From: Candidatus Latescibacterota bacterium
GTDB taxonomy: Bacteria > Latescibacterota > UBA2968 > GCA-2709665
DNA: 6,609 nucleotides
NCBI GenBank assembly: GCA_030746455.1
Contig: JASLMQ010000780.1
Coordinates: 1 to 6,609 of the forward strand
Direction of reading: 5' to 3'
The notes beneath the pieces are model-generated. The model was not told where the DNA came from. It worked only from the letters and a program-made list of their open reading frames with translations, and made no database searches. The position numbers were made by a program, and so were the translations under genes. The stretch's first letter is position 1, and every line of letters starts with the position of its first letter. Below are positions 1 to 6,460 of this stretch, in pieces.

Positions 1-1099
1 GAACAGCCCGGACCTCCTGGGAGTCGTGGGGGACAGATATCTCTACCAAGCCATTGTGTCGGGGCGTCCTACCACTGCGATGCCTGCATGGTCTCACCTT
101 CGAGCGGACGAAGTGGCGGACCTGATCACGTATCTGCGCACCTGGCAGCCGGAAGCGAGCGGAGATCCAAAACGGGCCGCCCCCGCCGGCGACTACTCTT
201 TGGGTGAGATACACTACAAGGCCTACTGTCGCGGCTGCCACGGAGAAGACGGCGAAGGCGGCGTTGGACCCCAACTGGCGAATCCGGTTCTGCTGGGGTC
301 TGCCTCGAACGACGTCCTTGCACATTGGATTTCCCTTGGCAGAGCCGGAACGGCCATGCAGGGGTTCGCCGCGGAGGCCCACGGTCTCGGTCGATTGACG
401 CGGGAGCAGATCTCGGACGTAATCAGCTACCTCCGACATCTTGGTGCCCGAGACACACGGCCCATCCTGAGAAGCGGCGTGGGAGATCCGCACGTCGGAG
501 AGCAGCTGTACAGGGGCAGCTGTGCGTCTTGCCACGGGCCTGAAGGTCAGGGCGCCTCCGGGCCGCAGCTGAACAACCCGAGCTTGCTTCGTTCGGCTTC
601 GGACGGGTTCCTGTATGCCACGATCGTCCTGGGGCGCTCCGGAACACCGATGCGGTCTATGGTGCAGGGCCGCGAAGGGCTTGCCGAGATTCCGCCCGAT
701 CGCGTTCAGGACATCGTCGCATACATGCGGCTCTGGGAATCTCCGAAGTCGCAGAGCAGGCCGCGTCGTGTCGCCGAGATGAGCGATCGCGCGATCCGAT
801 CGGGAGAGCAGCACTATGCCCCATACTGCTCGGGCTGTCACGGCCCCACCGGGCGGGGAGAGGCAGAAGGCGACGCCTACTTCGCGCCGGCACTGAACAA
901 CCCCGAGTTCCTGTCCGCTGCTTCGGACGGCTACCTGCTGGCCACGATCGCGCGCGGTCGGAGCCGGACGCCGATGCGGCCCTTCGGAGAGGGGGCCGGC
1001 GGCATCGCGTCACTAAAATCCGAGACCATCAGCGACATCGTTTCGTTCATCCGGACCTGGCAGACAGGTCCCGGGACAACGCGAGGAGTCACCCCATGA
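1..1099 (+). CDS. Multi-domain c-type cytochrome (5' end outside window)
   Basis: Periplasmic electron-transfer protein, inferred partner of the molybdoenzyme encoded next. Three CXXCH haem-attachment motifs are seen: CRGCH (227-241), CASCH (521-535) and CSGCH (827-841). Each sits in a mono-haem cytochrome c repeat running GE-x-x-Y, CXXCH-G, then an L-x-NP-x-x-L stretch, a GR-x-x-T-[AP]-M segment whose Met is the likely distal haem ligand, and a closing D-[IV]-[IV]-x-[YF]-[LMI]-R helix. The open frame runs to the left edge without a stop. Bases 2-148 encode the second half of another such repeat (NSPDLL, TTAMPAW, YLRTWQ), so the GTG at 26 is not the true start, and the signal peptide and at least one further haem lie upstream. 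The protein therefore has at least four haem domains. The stop overlaps the next gene's ATG by four bases (ATGA). It is not NapB-like in layout. Family assignment is firm; the electron partner is inferred. Confidence 0.9.
   Translation, partial: NSPDLLGVVGDRYLYQAIVSGRPTTAMPAWSHLRADEVADLITYLRTWQPEASGDPKRAAPAGDYSLGEIHYKAYCRGCHGEDGEGGVGPQLANPVLLGSASNDVLAHWISLGRAGTAMQGFAAEAHGLGRLTREQISDVISYLRHLGARDTRPILRSGVGDPHVGEQLYRGSCASCHGPEGQGASGPQLNNPSLLRSASDGFLYATIVLGRSGTPMRSMVQGREGLAEIPPDRVQDIVAYMRLWESPKSQSRPRRVAEMSDRAIRSGEQHYAPYCSGCHGPTGRGEAEGDAYFAPALNNPEFLSAASDGYLLATIARGRSRTPMRPFGEGAGGIASLKSETISDIVSFIRTWQTGPGTTRGVTP
2..1063 (+). repeat. Four tandem mono-haem cytochrome c repeats within the cytochrome gene
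   Basis: Approximate repeat units are 2-148 (C-terminal part only), 203-445, 497-739 and 803-1063, separated by short polar linkers. Units three and four share LNNP, SASDG/AASDG, ATI and TPMR words. The unit at 203-445 is more diverged (LANP, TAMQ). This looks like internal duplication of one haem domain rather than a classical multihaem fold with closely packed CXXCH motifs. Confidence 0.85.
1083..1088 (+). promoter_or_regulatory. Ribosome binding site of the NapA-like gene
   Basis: GAGGAG lies seven bases upstream of the ATG at 1096, inside the last codons of the cytochrome gene. With the ATGA overlap it fixes the start and suggests translational coupling of the two genes. Confidence 0.75.
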
Positions 1100-3825
1100 A
1101 GAAGGCCTCGAAACCCGTTCTCGACCGCCGGAACTTCCTGAAATGGTCGGGCGGCGTGCTGGCCGCTGCCACTTCCTTTCCACTGCTTCCGGGAGAGTTC
1201 GCGCACGCCGATGATCTGGCAAAGGAGGGACTCGCCCAGGGTACCCGGCGAACCCTTCAGGCCGCCTGCCCCTATTGCGGTGTAGGGTGTGGGACGCTGA
1301 TATCCATAGAAGGCGACCGCATCGTGGGTATGGTGCCCGACAGGCTCCACCCCACCAATCGCGGCGTGCAATGCATCAAAGGACTCAACGCTCACGAGCC
1401 CGTCTACCAGGACCGGTTGACGCACGTCCTGGTCCGGAAGGACATGTCGGACCCCGAGACAGGGCACGTCTCGGCGACCAAGGGGCGCTTCGACGATGAC
1501 GTGTTCGAAGCGATGCCCTACGAGGAGGCGGAAGAGCTCGTCGCGGAGAAGATCGCCGGCCTGGTGCGCACGTACGGCGGAAACTGCGTCGGACTCAGCG
1601 GGTCCGGGCAACTGACGATGGAGGCGCAGTGGATCGAGAACCTGTTGCTGAAGGGCATCATCGGTTCGAACTCGATCGAGGCCAACGCACGCATGTGCAT
1701 GACATCGGCCGTGACGGGCTACTTCGCTTCCTACGGCTCCGACGCCCCCCCCACCAGCTACGAGGACATCGAGGACGCGGACTACATCTCTTTCTGGGGG
1801 CACAACGCCCGAGAGGCCCATCCCGTGCTGTTCTGGCGGGTGGCCGACCACAAGAAGAACACGGGCATTCCCACCCTGGTGTCAGACCCGCGGCGCACGG
1901 GAACGGTGCAGGGCCTGGAACGCATCAACCCCGGCAATTCCCATCACTTCGCCACGCTCAACGGCGATATCTCCTATCTGAATGCCATCGCGCACGTGAT
2001 TCTCACACGCTACCCGAAGGCCGTGATGCCCGAGGCCTGGCTGGACAAGAACACCAACGGATGGCGCGACTACGTCGCAGGGGTCAAGGAGCGCTACTCG
2101 CCCAAACAGGTGGTCGAGCGCCTCAAGCTGCTGGACCGGGGACGGGTAACGGTCGCGATGGTGGAGGAGGTGGCCAGGCAGTGGGCGGAGGCCTCGATCA
2201 AGGGACGGGAGAAGGGCAAGGGAGGGGTGTTGACCTATTGGGGCATCGGCTACAATCAGATGCTGCACGGCCAGCACAACACCATTTCGATCATCAACCT
2301 CCATCTGCTGACGGGAAACGTCGGCCGGAAGGGCTGCGGCACCCATTCGCAGACCGGTCAGCCCAATGCGATGAGCGAGCGCCTGATGGGGGGCCTCACG
2401 GGCCGGCTTCCGTTCAACCAGCCTCTGAGCAACGATGCCTGGCGCGACTGGATCGCGTCGCGCTGGCGAGTTCCGGCGGAGCGCCTCAAACAGACCTCGC
2501 TGCTGAAGAACCCGATGGCCATCGGCATGATGGAGCGGGGGTGCGAAGGCGATCTCAAGGCCATGTTCTGGATGTACACGACGCACATCCACCTGCCGGA
2601 CGTCGAGAAGCTGGTCCGACCGGCGCTGACCAAGATGTTTTGCGTCACCCAGGACATCTACCGTCACGCGCCAAACCTGTTGTATTCCGACGTGGTCTTC
2701 CCGGCCATCACCTGGGGAGAGTGGTCGGGAGGGACATACATCCAGTCGGAGCGGCGGGTCTACGTGTGCGACGGCGTCGGTGTGGGGCGAGACGACAAGG
2801 GCAACCCCATCACCGAGGCCCTGCCCGACATGGACCTGGCCATCGACAAGTGCAAGGCCATCGCCCGGAAACTCGGCCTGGATGCAGACGCCATCATCCC
2901 CTACAAGAAAAAAGTCGAAAACGCCTACGGGCAGAGGTTCTACGATCCCGAGGAGGTCTTCGAGGACATCATCAGGGCGTCGAAGGGCTCGGATGCCGAC
3001 CTGACGGGTATGCTGGAGGTGCGCGAGCGGGACGGCGTCGGCCTCTACGACCAGTTGCGGCAGCTCCGCGGGGTACAGTGGCCGGCAGCCACGTATGAGA
3101 TTGCCAGGAAGGGCGGCACACCTCGACGCTACATGCGTCAGGAAGGCTGGGATGACTCGCCCTACGAGAATTTCCGTCACGCGGACGGCAAGGCAAAGGT
3201 GAAGCTGTGTGAGCAGGACTACGGTCCGAACAACAGGTACATCAAGGAGGTAACGGCCCAGTTCACCAAGTACGGCGCCAAGGCCGGCGAGGGGCCCTGG
3301 CTCCATAAGAACCAGAAGCTGCTTAGGCGCGCCCGCGATCTTGCGCTGGTGCCTGAACTGCCGGACCTGGACTTCTATGAAGACGGCAGGAGAAGCCTGG
3401 GAGACGCCAGGCGGCAGGACAAGTACCCCTTCTGGCTCGGGCTGGGCATCGTCTACGAGCACTTCCACACGGCCAAGACCATACAGGGCGCCACGACGAT
3501 GAGGCTGGTACCCGAACAGTATGTGGAGGTGAACGAAGAGGACGCAAGACGGTATGAACTGGAGGATGGCGAACGCGTCCGGGTGGTCACGCGTCGCGGA
3601 AGCTATGAAGCTCGTGTGTCGATCGGCCGGAACTCGATCGTCAGGCCTGCTCGGAACGAGGTGCCGGAAGGCTATCTCTTCAGCCCGTGGAACCTGTCCA
3701 TCGCAGACAGCGCGGACCCGAAGGTCAACCGCTGGCTGGTGAACGCCGTCAGCCACAGGGCCTGGGATCCGGTTTCCGGTCAGGCCGACTACAAGAAGCT
3801 GGCGGCGAGGATCGAGCGGATCTAG
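1096..3825 (+). CDS. napA-like: NapA-family periplasmic molybdopterin oxidoreductase
   Basis: Probable terminal reductase of the cluster, carrying Mo-bis-MGD and one 4Fe-4S cluster. Residues 10-16 (DRRNFLK) form a twin-arginine signal, followed by a hydrophobic stretch and a likely cleavage after AHA (36-38). The N-terminal cluster motif is C58-x2-C61-x3-C65-x27-C93, followed by Lys95, the conserved electron-relay lysine. The Mo ligand is probably Cys201 in ARMCMTSA; the Cys-Met-x-Ser context is NapA-like rather than the Cys/Sec-His of formate dehydrogenases. Further NapA hallmarks are EAHPV (240-244), GYNQ (385-388), TGQPNA (420-425) and a C-terminal pterin-binding domain from about 776 (YEHFHT at 787-792, then RVVTRRG). 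At 909 residues it is longer than typical NapA (about 830), mostly through a basic insertion near 705-772. Family membership is firm. Nitrate as substrate is inference; another oxyanion is possible. Confidence 0.88.
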   Translation: MKKASKPVLDRRNFLKWSGGVLAAATSFPLLPGEFAHADDLAKEGLAQGTRRTLQAACPYCGVGCGTLISIEGDRIVGMVPDRLHPTNRGVQCIKGLNAHEPVYQDRLTHVLVRKDMSDPETGHVSATKGRFDDDVFEAMPYEEAEELVAEKIAGLVRTYGGNCVGLSGSGQLTMEAQWIENLLLKGIIGSNSIEANARMCMTSAVTGYFASYGSDAPPTSYEDIEDADYISFWGHNAREAHPVLFWRVADHKKNTGIPTLVSDPRRTGTVQGLERINPGNSHHFATLNGDISYLNAIAHVILTRYPKAVMPEAWLDKNTNGWRDYVAGVKERYSPKQVVERLKLLDRGRVTVAMVEEVARQWAEASIKGREKGKGGVLTYWGIGYNQMLHGQHNTISIINLHLLTGNVGRKGCGTHSQTGQPNAMSERLMGGLTGRLPFNQPLSNDAWRDWIASRWRVPAERLKQTSLLKNPMAIGMMERGCEGDLKAMFWMYTTHIHLPDVEKLVRPALTKMFCVTQDIYRHAPNLLYSDVVFPAITWGEWSGGTYIQSERRVYVCDGVGVGRDDKGNPITEALPDMDLAIDKCKAIARKLGLDADAIIPYKKKVENAYGQRFYDPEEVFEDIIRASKGSDADLTGMLEVRERDGVGLYDQLRQLRGVQWPAATYEIARKGGTPRRYMRQEGWDDSPYENFRHADGKAKVKLCEQDYGPNNRYIKEVTAQFTKYGAKAGEGPWLHKNQKLLRRARDLALVPELPDLDFYEDGRRSLGDARRQDKYPFWLGLGIVYEHFHTAKTIQGATTMRLVPEQYVEVNEEDARRYELEDGERVRVVTRRGSYEARVSIGRNSIVRPARNEVPEGYLFSPWNLSIADSADPKVNRWLVNAVSHRAWDPVSGQADYKKLAARIERI

Positions 3826-3856
3826 CCTCAATCCGACGAAATCGGGGGGTGCGGGT

Positions 3857-3904
3857 GGCGCGAAGCGCCTGGGTACCCAGGTTTCGCCTCGGGCCCAGGC
3901 CTGG
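3857..3904. repeat. Cluster of inverted repeats
   Basis: Bases 3857-3869 form a five-bp stem with a GAA loop. Bases 3868-3881 are a perfect palindrome (cctgggtacccagg). The arm gcctggg (3867-3873) is also complementary to cccaggc at 3894-3900, and ccaggcctgg (3895-3904) is a further palindrome. The elements compete for pairing, so alternative folds are possible. There is no following T-run, which argues against an intrinsic terminator. A degenerate copy of a dispersed intergenic repeat is a plausible reading. Confidence 0.6.
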
Positions 3905-3964
3905 ATCCTTCATGCCTCCCTTTGTGAGCCAACGCCCGGGCCTTCCTCCACCTGGATATGCCCT

Positions 3965-3991
3965 TCTTTCGTGTCTTTCGTGTCTTTCGTG
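3965..3991. repeat. Three perfect tandem copies of a 9-bp unit
   Basis: The unit tctttcgtg occurs three times head to tail without mismatch. It is pyrimidine-rich and lower in G+C than the flanking genes. It lies 56 bases before the ferredoxin start, and no function can be assigned from the sequence. Confidence 0.9.
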
Positions 3992-4047
3992 GTGACCGGG
4001 TTCTGTCGAATCAAGGTTAGCCGTCCGGGATCAACTGCGGGAACTGC

Positions 4048-4710
4048 GTGTCGTCCCAATTCTACAGTCGTCGAAGCTTTCTCGCACGGATTGCGGGCAG
4101 CGGGCTGTCTCTTGCCGCAGTAGCCGGGGGCGGATGGGCCCTCAGCCGCGGACGGGCAACAGGCGCTGCGGCCTGCCTACGTCCCCCCGGGGCTCTGCCG
4201 GAGGATGAGTTCCTGGCTACGTGCATCAGATGCGGGCGATGCGCCGATGCGTGCCCCAACCGATGCATCGTAGGGTTCACCGAGGATGCAGGGAAGGACC
4301 TTGCCGCGGCGCCGGGTCCGGGTCAGCGAAATACGCCCGTCATATTCCCGAGGCGGCAGGGGTGTATCCTGTGCAACGGTGCGCCCGGGGAGGAACTGCT
4401 CTGCACCGCGGCGTGCCCGAGCGGGGCGCTGCAGCCTGTGAAGAAGGACGCCGAATCGATCAGGCGTTCGGTCAGGATGGGCACCGCAGAGGTGGATTCG
4501 GCCCTCTGCTATTCGTTCAACGGGGCTTCGTGCGGTGCGTGCGTTCGCGCCTGCCCGTTCGAAGGCGAAGCTTTGAGCGCCGGCCTGTGGGAAAAGCCGA
4601 TCGTGGACGCGGATGCGTGTGTGGGGTGCGGTCTGTGCGAGCGCGCCTGCGTCCACTACCCGCAGGCCATTCGCATTCAGCCACGCTCGGCGCGGAGCCT
4701 GCCTGGATGA
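4048..4710 (+). CDS. napG-like: NapG-type Tat-exported ferredoxin, copy 1
   Basis: Periplasmic-side ferredoxin carrying four 4Fe-4S clusters, expected to accept electrons from the NapH-type membrane protein downstream. The GTG at 4048 is the only common start codon after the in-frame stop at 4018-4020 that leaves the complete Tat signal SRRSFLARI (residues 7-15). No good ribosome site is visible before it. Cluster cysteines: C59, C62, C65, C69; C106, C109, C119, C123; C154, C162, C165, C169; C191, C194, C197, C201. This four-motif order is that of NapG and the related NosG. The second motif has a nine-residue loop (CX2CX9CX3CP), larger than the four residues I recall for typical NapG. At 220 residues it is somewhat shorter than many NapG proteins. 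The stop overlaps an ATG (ATGA at 4707-4710) in a different frame from the main body of copy 2. Confidence 0.85.
   Translation: MSSQFYSRRSFLARIAGSGLSLAAVAGGGWALSRGRATGAAACLRPPGALPEDEFLATCIRCGRCADACPNRCIVGFTEDAGKDLAAAPGPGQRNTPVIFPRRQGCILCNGAPGEELLCTAACPSGALQPVKKDAESIRRSVRMGTAEVDSALCYSFNGASCGACVRACPFEGEALSAGLWEKPIVDADACVGCGLCERACVHYPQAIRIQPRSARSLPG
4694..4697 (+). promoter_or_regulatory. Likely ribosome binding site for the ATG at 4707
   Basis: GGAG sits nine bases before the ATG at 4707, at the end of ferredoxin copy 1. In contrast, the ATG at 4760 has only a G-run directly abutting it. This favours 4707 as the original start of ferredoxin copy 2. Confidence 0.45.
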
Positions 4711-4759
4711 AAAGCGGAACGCCTGTCTCCTGCCCTGACCGCCGGCACATGCTCGGGGG
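4707..4759 (+). other. Putative out-of-frame 5' end of ferredoxin copy 2 (Tat motif)
   Basis: Reading from the ATG at 4707 gives a short leader containing DRRHMLGG, a plausible twin-arginine motif. The hydrophobic stretch that should follow it is read in the -1 frame from 4760 (AAGLVLAVGCLALF). One extra G in the five-G run at 4755-4759 would join the two into a normal Tat signal anchor. Either a base is missing (assembly error or real mutation) or the start is at 4760. Confidence 0.5.
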
Positions 4760-5347
4760 ATGCTGGGCCGCTCGGCGGCTGGCCTCGTGCTGGCGGTGGG
4801 TTGCCTGGCGCTGTTCCGCAACCTGCGGGGCGCAGCAGGCGCTCCCTCGGGCGCACGAGGATCGCTGGGCATCGTGCGTCCTCCCGGCGCACTGGATGAA
4901 TCCGCCTTTCTTTCACGCTGCATCCGGTGCACGCGTTGCGCCGATGCGTGTCAGGCCCGGTGCATCCACCTGTTCGGGCCGGAGGCGGGGGGGCTTCAAG
5001 GCACGCCCTACATACTCCCGAGCCGCAGGGGCTGCAACCTGTGCCTGGCTTGTGGTCCGGCTTGCCCCACCGAGGCACTGGTCCCGGTCGACTCCCGGGA
5101 GGGTGTGAGTATCGGCGTGGCCGTTGTGGACGAACGGCTGTGTGTCTCGCACAACGGGACCGGCATCTGCGGAGCCTGCCACACGGTCTGCCCTCTCCGA
5201 GACAAGGCCATCACCCAGGATCAACACAATGCCCCCGTTGTGCACGCGGAATCCTGCACGGGTTGCGGGCTGTGCGAGGAGGCCTGCATCGTCCGCGACC
5301 GACGGGCGATTCGCGTGAAGACCGCGCGTAACTGGCAGGCGACCTGA
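4760..5347 (+). CDS. napG-like: NapG-type ferredoxin, copy 2 (start uncertain, possible frameshift)
   Basis: Second four-cluster ferredoxin, diverged from the preceding gene but in the same order: C54, C57, C60, C64; C92, C95, C98, C102; C128, C137, C140, C144; C166, C169, C172, C176 (numbered from the ATG at 4760). Shared words with copy 1 include RPPGAL, CIRC, RCADAC and the GCGLCE-x-AC ending; GTPYILP and CTGCGLCEEAC are typical of NapG. As read, it begins with a hydrophobic segment (residues about 6-19) but has no twin-arginine pair. The in-frame stop at 4736-4738 prevents upward extension in this frame, while the other frame supplies the missing RR. Cluster two has the short CX2CX2CX3CP spacing, unlike copy 1. 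It may form a second relay station or a heterodimer with copy 1 (inference). The next gene starts 19 bases after its stop. Confidence 0.82.
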   Translation: MLGRSAAGLVLAVGCLALFRNLRGAAGAPSGARGSLGIVRPPGALDESAFLSRCIRCTRCADACQARCIHLFGPEAGGLQGTPYILPSRRGCNLCLACGPACPTEALVPVDSREGVSIGVAVVDERLCVSHNGTGICGACHTVCPLRDKAITQDQHNAPVVHAESCTGCGLCEEACIVRDRRAIRVKTARNWQAT

Positions 5348-5350
5348 ACC

Positions 5351-5356
5351 GGGAGG
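5351..5356 (+). promoter_or_regulatory. Candidate ribosome binding site of the NapH-type gene
   Basis: GGGAGG lies ten bases before the GTG at 5367. A second GGAG at 5360-5363 is closer (three bases). Together they support initiation at this GTG. Confidence 0.5.
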
Positions 5357-5366
5357 ATCGGAGAGC

Positions 5367-6422
5367 GTGGCGATCCACAAGCTCCAGGCGGCGCGGCGCA
5401 CGACGCAGATCGTAGCTCTGGCCATAGTGCTCGCCATCCCTGCCCTTTCTCGGTACGGCAACTACCTTTCCGCACGCCAGCTCGACCGGAACCTGAGAAA
5501 ATGGGACGGCACGTTGCAGGGCGCCTCCCTGGGGGCGATCGACCGGGTGCTTCGCCTCCTGCCCGGAGGCGAAAAGCGGCGCGAAGGTGACCTGGTAAGG
5601 CACCGTGAGCGGGTACTCACGTATGTGCAGCAGGTGCGGGGCGGCCCGTGGTCTGTGCAGCTGGGCGACATATCGCTGACCGATCCCCTGGCCGGAGCCG
5701 AGAGCATCGCGGCAAGCAAGCGTCTCGCTTCGGTACTCGTCGTCAGCCTCCTGATCCCGGTGTTTCTCACCCTCCTGCTTGGGAGGGTCTTCTGTTCGTG
5801 GATCTGTCCGATGGGGCTGCTCCTTGAGCTGGTCGACAAGCTGCGCGGCCTGCTCCGCTTCCTCGAGCTGCCACCGCGCGACTTGCATTTCTCCCGACGG
5901 GTAAAGACCGTCTTACTGTGCGTCGGCCTGGTGATGGCCGGGATCACGGCCGTTCCGGTGCTGGGCTATGTCTATCCGCCGGCCATTCTGGGGCGGGAGG
6001 CACACGACCTGGTATTCGCCATCTTCGACCGTGCTGAGCAGGGGCGGTTCGGGTTCTGGGCGGGGGGGCTCACCTGGATGTCGCTGCTCCTGGCGGGCAT
6101 CGCGCTCTTCGAGGCGACGGTCTCCCGCAGGTGGTGGTGCCGTTACGTCTGCCCGGGCGGCGCGCTCTACGCACTGCTGGGACGTGCTCGTCCGGTCCGT
6201 GTCCGCTTCAAGGCTGCGCAGTGCACAGACTGCGGGCTCTGCGAGGCTGTCTGTCCGATGGGGCTGCGCCCCAAGCAGGAGGGCGCCGGCCCGGAATGCG
6301 ACAACTGCGGTTTGTGCGTTTCGCACTGTGGCGGCAAGGCGCTGAACCTGGAGTTCCGGATCGGCCGACAGGCTCCGCAGTCCGAGGCAGGGCCGACCTC
6401 CGCCCGTCTGCGAGCCGGGTGA
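5367..6422 (+). CDS. napH-like: NapH-type membrane iron-sulfur protein (quinol oxidase module)
   Basis: Integral membrane protein expected to oxidise quinol and hand electrons to the NapG-type ferredoxins. Four membrane segments are visible at roughly residues 14-28, 120-138, 180-200 and 232-250. Two CxxxCP motifs, CSWICP (143-148) and CRYVCP (258-263), follow the second and fourth segments, as in NapH/NosR-like proteins. The C-terminal domain carries two 4Fe-4S motifs: C286, C289, C292, C296-Pro and C311, C314, C317, C321. In the last, Gly replaces the usual Pro. The 351-residue length exceeds the roughly 290 usual for NapH, mainly through a charged loop at about 30-118 between the first two membrane segments. 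The start is GTG. NosH and other members of this family are alternatives, but the NapA-like neighbour favours NapH. The stop shares bases with a GTG at 6419. Confidence 0.87.
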   Translation: MAIHKLQAARRTTQIVALAIVLAIPALSRYGNYLSARQLDRNLRKWDGTLQGASLGAIDRVLRLLPGGEKRREGDLVRHRERVLTYVQQVRGGPWSVQLGDISLTDPLAGAESIAASKRLASVLVVSLLIPVFLTLLLGRVFCSWICPMGLLLELVDKLRGLLRFLELPPRDLHFSRRVKTVLLCVGLVMAGITAVPVLGYVYPPAILGREAHDLVFAIFDRAEQGRFGFWAGGLTWMSLLLAGIALFEATVSRRWWCRYVCPGGALYALLGRARPVRVRFKAAQCTDCGLCEAVCPMGLRPKQEGAGPECDNCGLCVSHCGGKALNLEFRIGRQAPQSEAGPTSARLRAG

Positions 6423-6460
6423 GTTGCCTGGATCAGGTGACCTATAGCCACGAGATCGCG

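Larger units (their letters stand above)
3826..4047. other. Non-coding gap with palindromes and short tandem repeat
   Basis: This 222-base interval separates the NapA-like gene from the ferredoxin genes and breaks an otherwise overlapping or closely spaced operon. No convincing gene, tRNA or rho-independent terminator is seen. It holds a hairpin (GGCGC-GAA-GCGCC), a 14-base perfect palindrome, further CCAGG/CCTGG inverted repeats up to about 3904, and a triple 9-bp repeat at 3965-3991. No sigma-70-type promoter was convincing, so whether the downstream genes have their own promoter is open. Confidence 0.7.

Noticed and set aside
931..1851. Minus-strand open frame of 306 codons spanning the cytochrome/NapA junction
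   Set aside because: It crosses two well-supported genes on the other strand and has no motif or plausible ribosome site supporting it.
1629..3098. Long open frame on the plus strand (489 codons) in another phase inside the NapA-like gene
   Set aside because: Its product is an Arg/Gly/His/Pro-rich sequence without motifs, the usual out-of-phase shadow in high-G+C DNA.
1096..3825. Formate dehydrogenase assignment for the molybdoenzyme
   Set aside because: The likely Mo ligand is followed by Met rather than the His typical of formate dehydrogenases, and the C-terminal domain matches NapA in detail.
1882..3831. Long open frame on the minus strand (649 codons) opposite the NapA-like gene
   Set aside because: It lies entirely opposite a gene with clear family motifs, shows no recognisable domain, and is expected from strong G/C third-position bias leaving few stops on the opposite strand.
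3857..3881. Hairpin after the NapA-like gene as an intrinsic terminator
   Set aside because: The stem is G/C-rich but no T-run follows, so it does not meet the usual pattern; it was listed only as inverted repeats.
3965..3991. Short tandem repeat as a CRISPR remnant or regulator iteron array
   Set aside because: The units are 9 bp and directly adjacent with no spacers, which rules out CRISPR, and nothing nearby suggests a replication or regulator-binding iteron.
3687..3995. Plus-strand frame of 102 codons covering the end of the NapA-like gene and the gap
   Set aside because: It starts inside a real gene in another phase, and its tail simply translates the palindromes and the 9-bp repeat.
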